Below, piece by piece: positions 1 to 6,536 of a stretch of DNA of 21,936 bases. The stretch is from Nocardioides sp. Lineage in GTDB: Bacteria > Actinomycetota > Actinomycetes > Propionibacteriales > Nocardioidaceae. The stretch lies in the NCBI GenBank assembly GCA_003519585.1, contig DOWL01000105.1, positions 1-21,936 of the forward strand, written 5' to 3'. The notes beneath the pieces were generated by a model. It saw only the letters and a program-made list of their open reading frames with translations, had not been told where the DNA came from and did not search any database. The position numbers and the translations under genes were made by a program. How positions within the stretch are numbered: position 1 is the first letter of the stretch; each line of letters begins with the position of its first letter.

Positions 1-1518
1 CAGTTCGCCCCCCCGCCCTCCCGCGAGCAGACCGAGCGATCCGCGGATGGAGGTGAGCGGCGTACGGAGTTCGTGGCTGACCACGGAGAGGAACTCGTCC
101 TTCATCCGGTCCACCTCGCGGCGCTGGGTGACGTCGCGGAAGACCACGACCGCGCCGCGGACCTCCGCCTCGTCGAGCAGCGGAGCGGCGGTGATCTCGA
201 CGGGGAACGACGACCCGTCGGCGCGGATGTAGTCGTCCTCCTCGGTGGCGACCAGCCCGTGGGTGATCGCCTCGTAGACGTAGCAGCGTGACCATGGGTA
301 CGGCGCGCCGTCGGTGTCGGGTGCGTGGAATACCTCGTGCGCGCGCAGCCCCTGGAGGTCGTCGGCGTCGTAGCCCAACATCGCGAGGGCGGAGGGGTTG
401 ATGAAGGTGACCCGGCCCTGGTGGTCGACGCCGTAGATGCCGTCGCCGACCGAGGTCACGAGGACCTCGTTCTGCCGCGCTAGCCGGCGCAAGTCGGCGG
501 TCTGCTCCTCGACGCGGCGTTCGAGGCCGCGGCGCAGCGCGTGGTTGTCGGCGGTGAGCAGGGTCTGCCGGACCCCGGCGGCGACCACGATGACCACCCA
601 GAGCGCAGCCTGGGCGCCCTGCAGGCTGCCCTGGCCGCCGAACAGGACCTGGACCACCGTCGCCACGACCAGTACCGAGAAGACCAGCGTGGTGCCCAGC
701 GCGTCGGCGACGCTCTCGCGCAGCGGGTCCTTCCCGTTCGCCTCGCGCTCGTGCTCCAGCGGGGTGAAGGTGGCCAGGGCGAGCAGCAGGTAGCCGATGA
801 TCCAGCCCAGGTCGAGCAGGGTGCCGAAGTAGAAGGTGCCCTGGGCCATCCGGACGGCGTACGACAGGTCGGCGGCGGCGTAGAGCAGGAAGCCGGAGGC
901 GACCAGCGACAGCATGAGGCGGTCGGCCCTGGAGGCGCGCACCACCAGGAGCACCGCCACGGTCGCCAGGAGTACGTCGAGCGCCGGGAAGGCGATGCCC
1001 GTGACCCGGTCGGCGGTCGTGGTGCGGGTGGACTCGAGCAGTTCGGAGTAGGCGAGCACCGAAGCGATGAGCAGGAACGCACCGCCCGCGACCAGGCCGT
1101 CGAGCAGCATGACCAGGAGCTCCGCCCCGCGGCGTCGCGGCATGGGGAACGAGAGCAGGGCCACGACCGAGAGCACCAAGGCGATGACGATGGTGGCGAT
1201 GCTGATGATGCTGGGAGAGTCCACGGGGTCGCCGCCGGTGGCCGCGACCCACAGGTTGCCCAGGATGGCGACGGCGGCGGCGATGGTGAGCAGCACCCAC
1301 GGGCGGCGCGCGGCGCCGGAGGTGAGTCGGGCCCGGCGGAAGCCGCTGCCCGCACCCACGAGCCCTGCGAACAGCAGGCCGGCCGCGGTGACGCTCTCCC
1401 GCACTGCCAGGGGGATGAAGGGCATCAACAGGAATGCGAAGACGCACGAGACCACGATCAGTCCCACCGTGGCCCGACGGAATCGGCGCTGGGCTCGTGC
1501 GGGCGCACTCAACGCCAT
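1..1518 (-). CDS. PAS-domain membrane sensor histidine kinase (3' end outside window)
   Basis: The visible 506 codons encode the N-terminal part of a sensor kinase. About ten hydrophobic segments fill roughly residues 15-300 (for example around 17-38, 68-90 and 100-122). A short charged linker (LERRVEEQTADLRRL) leads into a PAS domain at about 325-450, containing GDGIYGVDHQGRVTFINPS and ending in the PAC-like FRDVTQRREVDRMKDEF. The HisKA box SHELRTPLTSIRGS follows, with phospho-acceptor His482. The ATPase domain lies beyond the left edge. It should autophosphorylate in response to a membrane or PAS-sensed signal; the ligand is unknown. The ATG at 1518 is supported by a TAGCGT box exactly 6 nt upstream and no Shine-Dalgarno sequence. 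It is divergent from the methyltransferase gene and no response regulator is visible. The family is clear; the specific role is not. Confidence 0.9.
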   Translation of the reverse strand, partial: MALSAPARAQRRFRRATVGLIVVSCVFAFLLMPFIPLAVRESVTAAGLLFAGLVGAGSGFRRARLTSGAARRPWVLLTIAAAVAILGNLWVAATGGDPVDSPSIISIATIVIALVLSVVALLSFPMPRRRGAELLVMLLDGLVAGGAFLLIASVLAYSELLESTRTTTADRVTGIAFPALDVLLATVAVLLVVRASRADRLMLSLVASGFLLYAAADLSYAVRMAQGTFYFGTLLDLGWIIGYLLLALATFTPLEHEREANGKDPLRESVADALGTTLVFSVLVVATVVQVLFGGQGSLQGAQAALWVVIVVAAGVRQTLLTADNHALRRGLERRVEEQTADLRRLARQNEVLVTSVGDGIYGVDHQGRVTFINPSALAMLGYDADDLQGLRAHEVFHAPDTDGAPYPWSRCYVYEAITHGLVATEEDDYIRADGSSFPVEITAAPLLDEAEVRGAVVVFRDVTQRREVDRMKDEFLSVVSHELRTPLTSIRGSLGLLAGGRGGEL

Positions 1519-1530
1519 GGCGGAACGCTA
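1519..1530 (-). promoter_or_regulatory. Leaderless-type -10 box for the histidine kinase
   Basis: On the minus strand TAGCGT (1530-1525) is followed by 6 nt and then the ATG at 1518. This is the spacing expected if transcription begins at the A of the start codon. There is no GGAGG-like sequence upstream. No convincing -35 box was found. Confidence 0.5.
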
Positions 1531-1603
1531 CCGTCGCGCGGCGCGCGCGCGCGGGTAGTCCCGCGGCGTGGCCACGTAACAGTTTTGGCCAGAAGACATG
1601 CCC

Positions 1604-1609
1604 TAGTCT
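1604..1609 (+). promoter_or_regulatory. Possible -10 box for the methyltransferase gene
   Basis: TAGTCT fits the actinobacterial TANNNT -10 pattern. It would give a leader of about 47 nt that carries the Shine-Dalgarno sequence GAGGAAG at 1651-1657, before the ATG at 1663. No clear -35 box is present, so this is tentative. Confidence 0.3.
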
Positions 1610-1662
1610 GCGGGGCGTTGATGGTGGGGGACTGGTCGAGGGAGAGGTCTGAGGAAGCGTAG

Positions 1663-2508
1663 ATGAGCGAACAGACCGGCATCATCTGGTCGAACACCGA
1701 CTACCCCTACCTGTGCCTGGTCGACCGTAAGCGGACCCTCGCGTTCCGGGCGGCCATCGAGGCTGTGGTGCGGCCCGGCGACGTCGTCGTCGAGGTCGGC
1801 GCCGGTACGGGCATCCTCTCGCTGTTCGCGGCGGCGGCGGGGGCCTCCCGGGTCGTCGCGGTCGAGATCGACCCGGTGCTGGCCCGGACGCTGCGCGAGA
1901 CCGTCAGCGCCAACGGGTACGACGACGTGATCGACGTCGTCCAGGGCGACGCCCTGCAGGTCGAGCTGCCGCGCGCCGACGTGGTCATCGGCGAGCTCGT
2001 CGAGACGGGGCTTCTCGACGAGATGCAGGTCGCGGTGATGAACGGGCTCCACGAGCGTGGCGTGATCGGCACCGGCACCCGGCTGATCCCCGAGAGCTAC
2101 GAGACCTCCGTCCAGTTGGCCGCCACCGACAACACCCACTTCGGCTTCACGATCCTCGCGCCGAAGCACGAGTGGCCCTACTACGCACAGGCTCCGGACC
2201 AGTGGGAGCACCTGCGCTGGACGCCCGTCAGCGAGCGCCGCACCGTCTGCGCGCTCGACTTCACCGCGGGTCCGGTCGACCCCGTGGTCGACGTGACCGT
2301 CGGGTTCACCGTCGAGGACGGCGCCACGGCCAACGCCCTCGTGCTCAGCGGCGTCGCCGGCCTGACCACCGGGATGACCCTCGGCGCCTGCAACTCCTTC
2401 AGCGGCGACAAGGTGCTGCCGCTTCCGGACTGCCGCGGCGAGGTCGAGGTCCGGCTGCGCTACGAGATGGGCGAAGGGCTCGACAACATCGCGGTCTCCG
2501 TGCTCTGA
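1663..2508 (+). CDS. PRMT-like class I SAM-dependent methyltransferase
   Basis: This 281-residue protein has a Rossmann methyltransferase core. Motif I is VEVGAGTGILS (43-53) and the post-I acidic strand is VVAVEIDP (64-71). Two further features resemble protein arginine methyltransferases (PRMTs). Before motif I, VDRKRTLAFR (20-29) matches the PRMT helix pattern D..RT...R. After motif II, GELVETGLLDE (110-120) places Glu111 and Glu120 nine residues apart, as in the PRMT double-E loop. The C-terminal half (about 140-281) is beta-rich, as expected for a PRMT-like barrel, but no THW loop is evident. The start is supported by the Shine-Dalgarno sequence GAGGAAG. No partner gene is adjacent; the histidine kinase is divergent. 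The substrate is unknown. It could instead be a small-molecule or ribosomal-protein methyltransferase. Confidence 0.85.
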   Translation: MSEQTGIIWSNTDYPYLCLVDRKRTLAFRAAIEAVVRPGDVVVEVGAGTGILSLFAAAAGASRVVAVEIDPVLARTLRETVSANGYDDVIDVVQGDALQVELPRADVVIGELVETGLLDEMQVAVMNGLHERGVIGTGTRLIPESYETSVQLAATDNTHFGFTILAPKHEWPYYAQAPDQWEHLRWTPVSERRTVCALDFTAGPVDPVVDVTVGFTVEDGATANALVLSGVAGLTTGMTLGACNSFSGDKVLPLPDCRGEVEVRLRYEMGEGLDNIAVSVL

Positions 2509-2565
2509 GGAGGGCACCCACTCGCGACTACCTGCGACACGGATCCCGCGTTTTCCAGGCGTCAC

Positions 2566-2584
2566 AGCGACGTAAATCGTCGCT
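2566..2584. repeat. Small inverted repeat downstream of the methyltransferase
   Basis: AGCGACG, a 5-nt loop TAAAT, then CGTCGCT form a perfect 7-bp hairpin about 58 nt after the methyltransferase stop codon. A short TTCG follows rather than a T-run. It could help terminate transcription, but the stem is short. Confidence 0.3.
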
Positions 2585-2639
2585 TTCGTGACCCAGGGGT
2601 GCTGGAACTCGCGGCCGGACGCCACTTGGGTTGCCGTGC

Positions 2640-2959
2640 ATGGCGGATGCGACACCGGCCATCTCATTGCGGGGGCTGAGCAAGCACGACGACCAGGTGC
2701 CGGCGTCGGCGTTCGTCGCCGGGTTCGTCGGCACGTCCAACCTGCTCCAGGGCGCGCGGTCGCACGCGAGCTCCTGGGGGAGGACGGGACCTTCTTGATC
2801 CGGCCCGAGAAGGTCCTGATGCAGGCCGAGGCCGAGGCGCCCGATGCCTGCAACGGCATGTGCGTGGCGCCGGGAGTCGTACGCGAGGTCGTCTACCTCG
2901 GCGCGAGCACCCACTCGGTGGTCGGTCTCGATGCCGGGGCGACGCTGACCGTCGCCGCC
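2640..2959 (+). pseudogene. potA: Remnant of a PotA-type ABC transporter ATPase (internal deletion and frameshift)
   Basis: An ATG at 2640 opens with residues typical of a PotA-family N-terminus (ATPAISLRGLSKHDD). It then jumps directly to a distal segment, SAFVAGFVGTSNLLQG. The ABC core between them (Walker A, signature motif, Walker B; about 200-250 residues) is missing. That frame stops at 2798. The homology continues in another frame from about 2759: ELLGEDGTFLIRPEKV, then VVREVVYLGA and GLDAGATLTV, which is the TOBE-like C-terminal domain of spermidine/putrescine importers. Recognisable similarity ends just where the convergent oxidase stop codon begins (2960-2962). An internal deletion plus a frameshift makes it non-functional. 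No permease or binding-protein genes remain nearby. The stretch 2509-2639 holds only a small hairpin. Confidence 0.8.
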
Positions 2960-4072
2960 TCACCAGCGCGCGCTGAACCTCGATTCCGGTCGGCTGTTGT
3001 GCGTGGCGAGGTCGGCCAGGATCCGGCCCACGGACGGCACGAACTTGAAGCCGTGACCGGAGAACCCGGCGCCGACGACCAACGGCCCGATCCGGTCGAG
3101 GACGAAGTCGGTGTCGACGGTCGAGGTGTAGGTGCAGCTGATCGGGGCCGCCGCCTCCGCGTCGACGCCGGGCAGCCACTCCCGCGCGTACCGCTGGAGG
3201 GCCGCGAGCTGGACCGGCTCCGGCGCGAAGGTGCGGGCGTCCGGATCGCAGGCGGGGCCGGCTGCATGCCAGCCCGCCTTCACGCCCTCGCCGGGGGTGA
3301 GGGTGCCGTACGCCGGTGCGTGCCAGTAGTCGTAGCGGGCCTCATCGGGTGCGGGCATATGGTTCCAGCCGGGCCAGTCGAACGTGGGGTCCAGGACCGC
3401 GAAGTGAGCCGGCTGCTCCTCTGTGACGACCATCGGCGGGAGCGCGACGGCGCTCGGCCCGAGCAGCCGCTCGGTCCACGCGCCGGCGGTCACCACGACG
3501 GTCTCGGCGAGGTACGTCGTGTCGTCGGTGACCACCTCGACCCGGTCGTCGGATCGAGGCCGGACCTCGACGACGGGGGTCTGGAGCAGGACCTCCCCAC
3601 CGTGACGGACCGCCTCGGACTGGAGTGCGACCACCGCCTCGTCGGCGTCGAGCCGCCCGCCGTCCGGCGAGAACAGCACCCGCGTGTCGAAGCGGATCCC
3701 GGCCCAGCGCTCGTTCGCCTCCTCCGGTGCCAGCATCGAAGCCTGGAAGCCGAGGGCACCGAGCACGTCGGCCAGGTCCGGTCGGACGCCGGCCCCGTGG
3801 TTGACGATGCCGACGAGCTCCAGCAGCGGCGTACCGCTGTCGTGTTCGAGCTCGCGCCACAGCCGCGCCGCCTCGTGGAGCAGCACTGCGTAGGCCGGCT
3901 TCTCGTAGGTGATGTTGAAGTTACGCGACCTCCCGTGCGAGGCGCCCATCGTGTGCCGCGCGCCGAACCGCTCGAGCAGCGTGACCTGCCGGCCCCGCCC
4001 GGCCAGCTGCCATGCCGCCGCCGATCCCATCGCGCCACCGCCCACGACGACGATCTCGCGATGCTCGGCCAC
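2960..4072 (-). CDS. solA: FAD-dependent N-methyl amino acid oxidase (monomeric sarcosine oxidase / N-methyltryptophan oxidase family)
   Basis: This 370-residue flavoprotein matches the family length (E. coli SolA is about 372). The N-terminal dinucleotide fold is IVVVGGGAMGSAAA (7-20). GASHGRSRNF (43-52) corresponds to the family's His/Arg segment near the flavin. GVKAGWH places Lys265 where the family has its oxygen-activating lysine. SCTYTSTVDTDF (312-323) supplies Cys313, aligned with the covalent-FAD cysteine, followed by GAGFSGHGFKF (334-344). The expected reaction is oxidative demethylation of an N-methyl amino acid, giving formaldehyde and H2O2. The exact substrate cannot be read from sequence. 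I chose the GTG at 4072 because CACACT lies 6 nt upstream; a GTG at 4090 is in frame. It is divergent from a one-carbon folate pair, and its 3' end abuts the potA remnant. Confidence 0.85.
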   Translation of the reverse strand: MAEHREIVVVGGGAMGSAAAWQLAGRGRQVTLLERFGARHTMGASHGRSRNFNITYEKPAYAVLLHEAARLWRELEHDSGTPLLELVGIVNHGAGVRPDLADVLGALGFQASMLAPEEANERWAGIRFDTRVLFSPDGGRLDADEAVVALQSEAVRHGGEVLLQTPVVEVRPRSDDRVEVVTDDTTYLAETVVVTAGAWTERLLGPSAVALPPMVVTEEQPAHFAVLDPTFDWPGWNHMPAPDEARYDYWHAPAYGTLTPGEGVKAGWHAAGPACDPDARTFAPEPVQLAALQRYAREWLPGVDAEAAAPISCTYTSTVDTDFVLDRIGPLVVGAGFSGHGFKFVPSVGRILADLATHNSRPESRFSARW

Positions 4073-4084
4073 GGGCCCAGTGTG
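4073..4084 (-). promoter_or_regulatory. Weak leaderless-type -10 box for the oxidase
   Basis: CACACT (minus strand 4084-4079) sits 6 nt before the GTG at 4072. It departs from TANNNT at the first base. It lies in the 78-bp divergent region shared with the cyclodeaminase-family gene. Confidence 0.3.
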
Positions 4085-4137
4085 GGTCACGGACCCGCTA
4101 CCCCGATCGAGGGGTGCGCGCCGGGTCGCGACGGCAC

Positions 4138-4143
4138 TAGTTT
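4138..4143 (+). promoter_or_regulatory. Leaderless-type -10 box for the cyclodeaminase-family gene
   Basis: TAGTTT is followed by 7 nt and the GTG at 4151. No Shine-Dalgarno sequence is present. It lies in the 78-bp intergenic region between two divergent genes, so regulation could be shared with solA. Confidence 0.45.
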
Positions 4144-4150
4144 GTGGTCC

Positions 4151-4714
4151 GTGGTGCGCGACGATGCGGACACCGGGACGGTCGCCGACTTCCTGGATCG
4201 TCTCGCCGCGCGTACGCCGACTCCTGCGGGCGGGTCCGTCGCGGCGCTCTCCACCGCGCAGGCCGCCGCGCTGGTGGCGATGGTGGCGCGCTACTGCGCG
4301 GCGCCGGCGCTGGTCGAGCAGGCCGAGCGGCTGGTCGGCCAGGCGCAGCGGCTGATGGCCGACGACGAGCGGGCCTTCGCCGTCGTGGCCGCGGCGTGGG
4401 CGCTGCCGCGTGAGCCCTTGCCGCACGGCACGGCACGGCGCGCGGCGATCGACGATGCGCTGCTGGCGGCCTCCGAGCCGCAGGCGCAGGTCGTCGAGAC
4501 CGCGATCGAGGTGTTGGTGCTCATCGACCAGTTGCGGCCAGCGGCGGCCGGCCGCTCCGGGCTGCTGTCGGACCTGGTGGCGGCCGGTGAGGTGGCCAGG
4601 GCCGGGTCGGCCATCGCCAGGATGAACGTGGAGTCCAACGTGGGCGCGCTGCCGGACTCCGACATCCGCTCGGGACTACTGCGACGCATGGGCGTCATGA
4701 AGGTGAGGAACTGA
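4151..4714 (+). CDS. fchA: FTCD_C-type cyclodeaminase / methenyl-THF cyclohydrolase family protein
   Basis: This 187-residue, mostly helical protein begins with VADFLDRLAAR followed by TPTPAGGSVAALSTAQAAAL (22-41). That resembles the opening glycine-rich helix motif of the C-terminal domain family of formiminotransferase-cyclodeaminase. Stand-alone members act as 5,10-methenyl-THF cyclohydrolase (FchA) or formimino-THF cyclodeaminase. The C-terminus contains MNVESNVGAL, also family-like. The stop codon TGA is followed directly by the GTG of fhs, so the two are almost certainly co-transcribed. That favours a cyclohydrolase role interconverting 5,10-methenyl- and 10-formyl-THF. Starts at 4151 (GTG) and 4154 (GTG) cannot be told apart; 4151 fits the upstream TAGTTT. 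The enzyme activity is inferred from family and context. Confidence 0.8.
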   Translation: MVRDDADTGTVADFLDRLAARTPTPAGGSVAALSTAQAAALVAMVARYCAAPALVEQAERLVGQAQRLMADDERAFAVVAAAWALPREPLPHGTARRAAIDDALLAASEPQAQVVETAIEVLVLIDQLRPAAAGRSGLLSDLVAAGEVARAGSAIARMNVESNVGALPDSDIRSGLLRRMGVMKVRN

Positions 4715-6394
4715 GTGCTGTCGGACATCGAGATCGCGAACGCCGCGGAGCTGCACCCCATCACGCAGGTCGCCCAGGACGAGCTGGGCATCGACCCGGT
4801 CCACCTGGTGCCGTACGGGCACCACAAGGCCAAGGTCGACCTCGGCTATCTCCAGTCACTGGAGGACCGCCCGCTCGGCAAGTTGATCCTGATGACGGCG
4901 ATGTCGCCGACGCCGGCAGGCGAGGGAAAGACCACGACCACCGTCGGGCTGTCCGATGCGCTGCGTGGGCTGGGCCTGCGCACGATGGCGTGCCTGCGGG
5001 AGCCGTCGATGGGTCCGGTCTTCGGCATGAAGGGCGGCGCGGCCGGCGGCGGCTGGTCGCAGGTGGTGCCGATGACCGACATCAACCTGCACTTCACCGG
5101 CGACTTCGCCGCGATCGCGGCCGCCAACAACCTGCTGGCGGCGTTGATCGACAACCACATCCACCACGGCAACGAGCTGGGCATCGACGTCCGCTCGGTC
5201 GACTGGAAGCGGGTGCTGGACCTCAACGATCGGGCGCTGCGGGATGTGGTCGTCGGGCTCGGTGGAGCCGCGAACGGCTACCCGCGCGAGGACGGCTTCG
5301 ACATCGTCGTGGCCTCCGAGCTGATGGCGATCTTCTGCCTCACCGAGTCGTGGGCCGACCTCAAACGGCGGATCGGCGACATCGTGATCGGCCACACCCG
5401 CGACAAGCGGCCCGTGACCGCACGCGAACTCGATGCGCACGGCGCGATGGCGGTGCTGTTGCGCGACGCCCTCGCGCCCAACCTCGTGCAGACGCTGGAG
5501 CACACGCCGGCGTTCGTGCACGGTGGTCCGTTCGCGAACATCGCGCACGGCTGCAGCTCGGTCGTCGCGACCCGGTCGGCGCTGCGGCTGGCCGACTATG
5601 TGGTCACGGAGGCAGGTTTCGGGGCCGATCTGGGTGCGGAGAAGTTCGTCGACATCAAGTGCCGCAAGTCGGGCCTCCGCCCCGATGCCGCGGTGGTCGT
5701 GGCCACGGTCCGGGCCCTGAAGTTCCACGGCGGTGTGGAGGTCCCCGACCTGGCCACCGAGAACCTCGGTGCCGTGGAGCGCGGCATGGAGAACCTCGCC
5801 CGCCACCTGCGCAACGTCCGCGAGGTCTACGGCATCCCGTGCGTGGTCGCGCTCAACCGGTTCCCGTCCGACACCGACGCGGAGGTGGCGCGGGTGGTGG
5901 AGCTCGTCGATGCGCTCGGCGTCCACGCCTTCCCGGCCACCCACTTCGCCGACGGCGGCACCGGAGCGACCGAGCTGGCCAAGGGCGTGCTCGACGTACT
6001 GGACGACGCCGGACCCTCGGCGTTCTCCTTCACCTACGCCGACGAGCTGCCGCTCAAGGAGAAGGCCGAGACCCTCGCCCACCGGCTCTACGGCGCGACC
6101 AGCGTCTCGTGGGACGGCAAGGCCAAACGCCGGCTCGATCGGCTCGAGGCGGAGGGGTACGGCGGGCTCCCGGTCTGCGTCGCCAAGACGCAGTACTCCT
6201 TCTCGACCGACCCCACCCTGCGCGGTGCACCGACCGGCCACGACCTGCACGTGCGCGAGGTCCGGCTCTCCGCCGGTGCCGGCTTCGTGGTCCTCGTGTG
6301 CGGCGACGTGATGACGATGCCCGGCCTGCCGGCCACCCCCGCGGCCGCCCGGATCGACCTGCTGGACGACGGGACCATCGTCGGCTTGTCTTGA
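4715..6394 (+). CDS. fhs: Formate--tetrahydrofolate ligase
   Basis: Fhs uses ATP to join formate to tetrahydrofolate, making 10-formyl-THF in the cytoplasm. The 559-residue length is standard. The ATP-binding loop [18 protein letters not shown] lies at 66-83. Other family blocks are [20 protein letters not shown], then [32 protein letters not shown] and [14 protein letters not shown]. The GTG start directly follows the stop codon of the cyclodeaminase-family gene, which points to translational coupling and one operon. The two products act on adjacent folate intermediates. A divergent oxidase that would release formaldehyde sits just upstream, which suggests but does not prove a combined one-carbon salvage unit. 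A strong palindrome follows 53 nt after the stop. Confidence 0.97.
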   Translation: MLSDIEIANAAELHPITQVAQDELGIDPVHLVPYGHHKAKVDLGYLQSLEDRPLGKLILMTAMSPTPAGEGKTTTTVGLSDALRGLGLRTMACLREPSMGPVFGMKGGAAGGGWSQVVPMTDINLHFTGDFAAIAAANNLLAALIDNHIHHGNELGIDVRSVDWKRVLDLNDRALRDVVVGLGGAANGYPREDGFDIVVASELMAIFCLTESWADLKRRIGDIVIGHTRDKRPVTARELDAHGAMAVLLRDALAPNLVQTLEHTPAFVHGGPFANIAHGCSSVVATRSALRLADYVVTEAGFGADLGAEKFVDIKCRKSGLRPDAAVVVATVRALKFHGGVEVPDLATENLGAVERGMENLARHLRNVREVYGIPCVVALNRFPSDTDAEVARVVELVDALGVHAFPATHFADGGTGATELAKGVLDVLDDAGPSAFSFTYADELPLKEKAETLAHRLYGATSVSWDGKAKRRLDRLEAEGYGGLPVCVAKTQYSFSTDPTLRGAPTGHDLHVREVRLSAGAGFVVLVCGDVMTMPGLPATPAAARIDLLDDGTIVGLS

Positions 6395-6446
6395 AGCCGC
6401 CATCTCGCCCGCGCCGGACGTCATGCGATCCCGTGGTCCCCGCCGC

Positions 6447-6484
6447 CGAGATGTATGACCTCCTGTGGGAGGTCATACATCTCG
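6447..6484. terminator. Perfect 17-bp palindrome between convergent genes; candidate bidirectional terminator
   Basis: CGAGATGTATGACCTCC, loop TGTG, then its exact reverse complement. It lies between the fhs stop and the RCC1-protein stop on the opposite strand. No T-run flanks it. The arm is less GC-rich than its surroundings and its core (GTATGACCTC) recurs nearby, so it may be a protein-binding or REP-like site instead of, or as well as, a terminator. Confidence 0.5.
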
Positions 6485-6536
6485 AGACGCCGGGCGTCCG
6501 GGTCGTATGACGTCCCCGCGCTCCACGTATGACCTC
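6453..6536. repeat. Four copies of GTATGAC(C/G)TC
   Basis: Plus-strand copies lie at 6453-6462, 6505-6514 (GTATGACGTC) and 6527-6536, with a minus-strand copy at 6479-6470 inside the palindrome. The last plus copy overlaps the stop codon of the RCC1-protein gene. Four copies within 84 bp of GC-rich DNA look non-random. Confidence 0.55.

Noticed and set aside
4131..4143. CGGCACTAG before fchA resembles the end of the 168-bp element
   Set aside because: Only the last few bases match. No partner arm or interior similarity is found upstream, so it is better read as part of a TAGTTT promoter box.
2588..4714. A ~700-codon plus-strand open frame crossing the potA remnant, the solA antisense strand and fchA
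   Set aside because: Its middle is the complement of a well-supported oxidase gene, and only its start and end resemble proteins (potA remnant, fchA). It is a GC-rich shadow frame.
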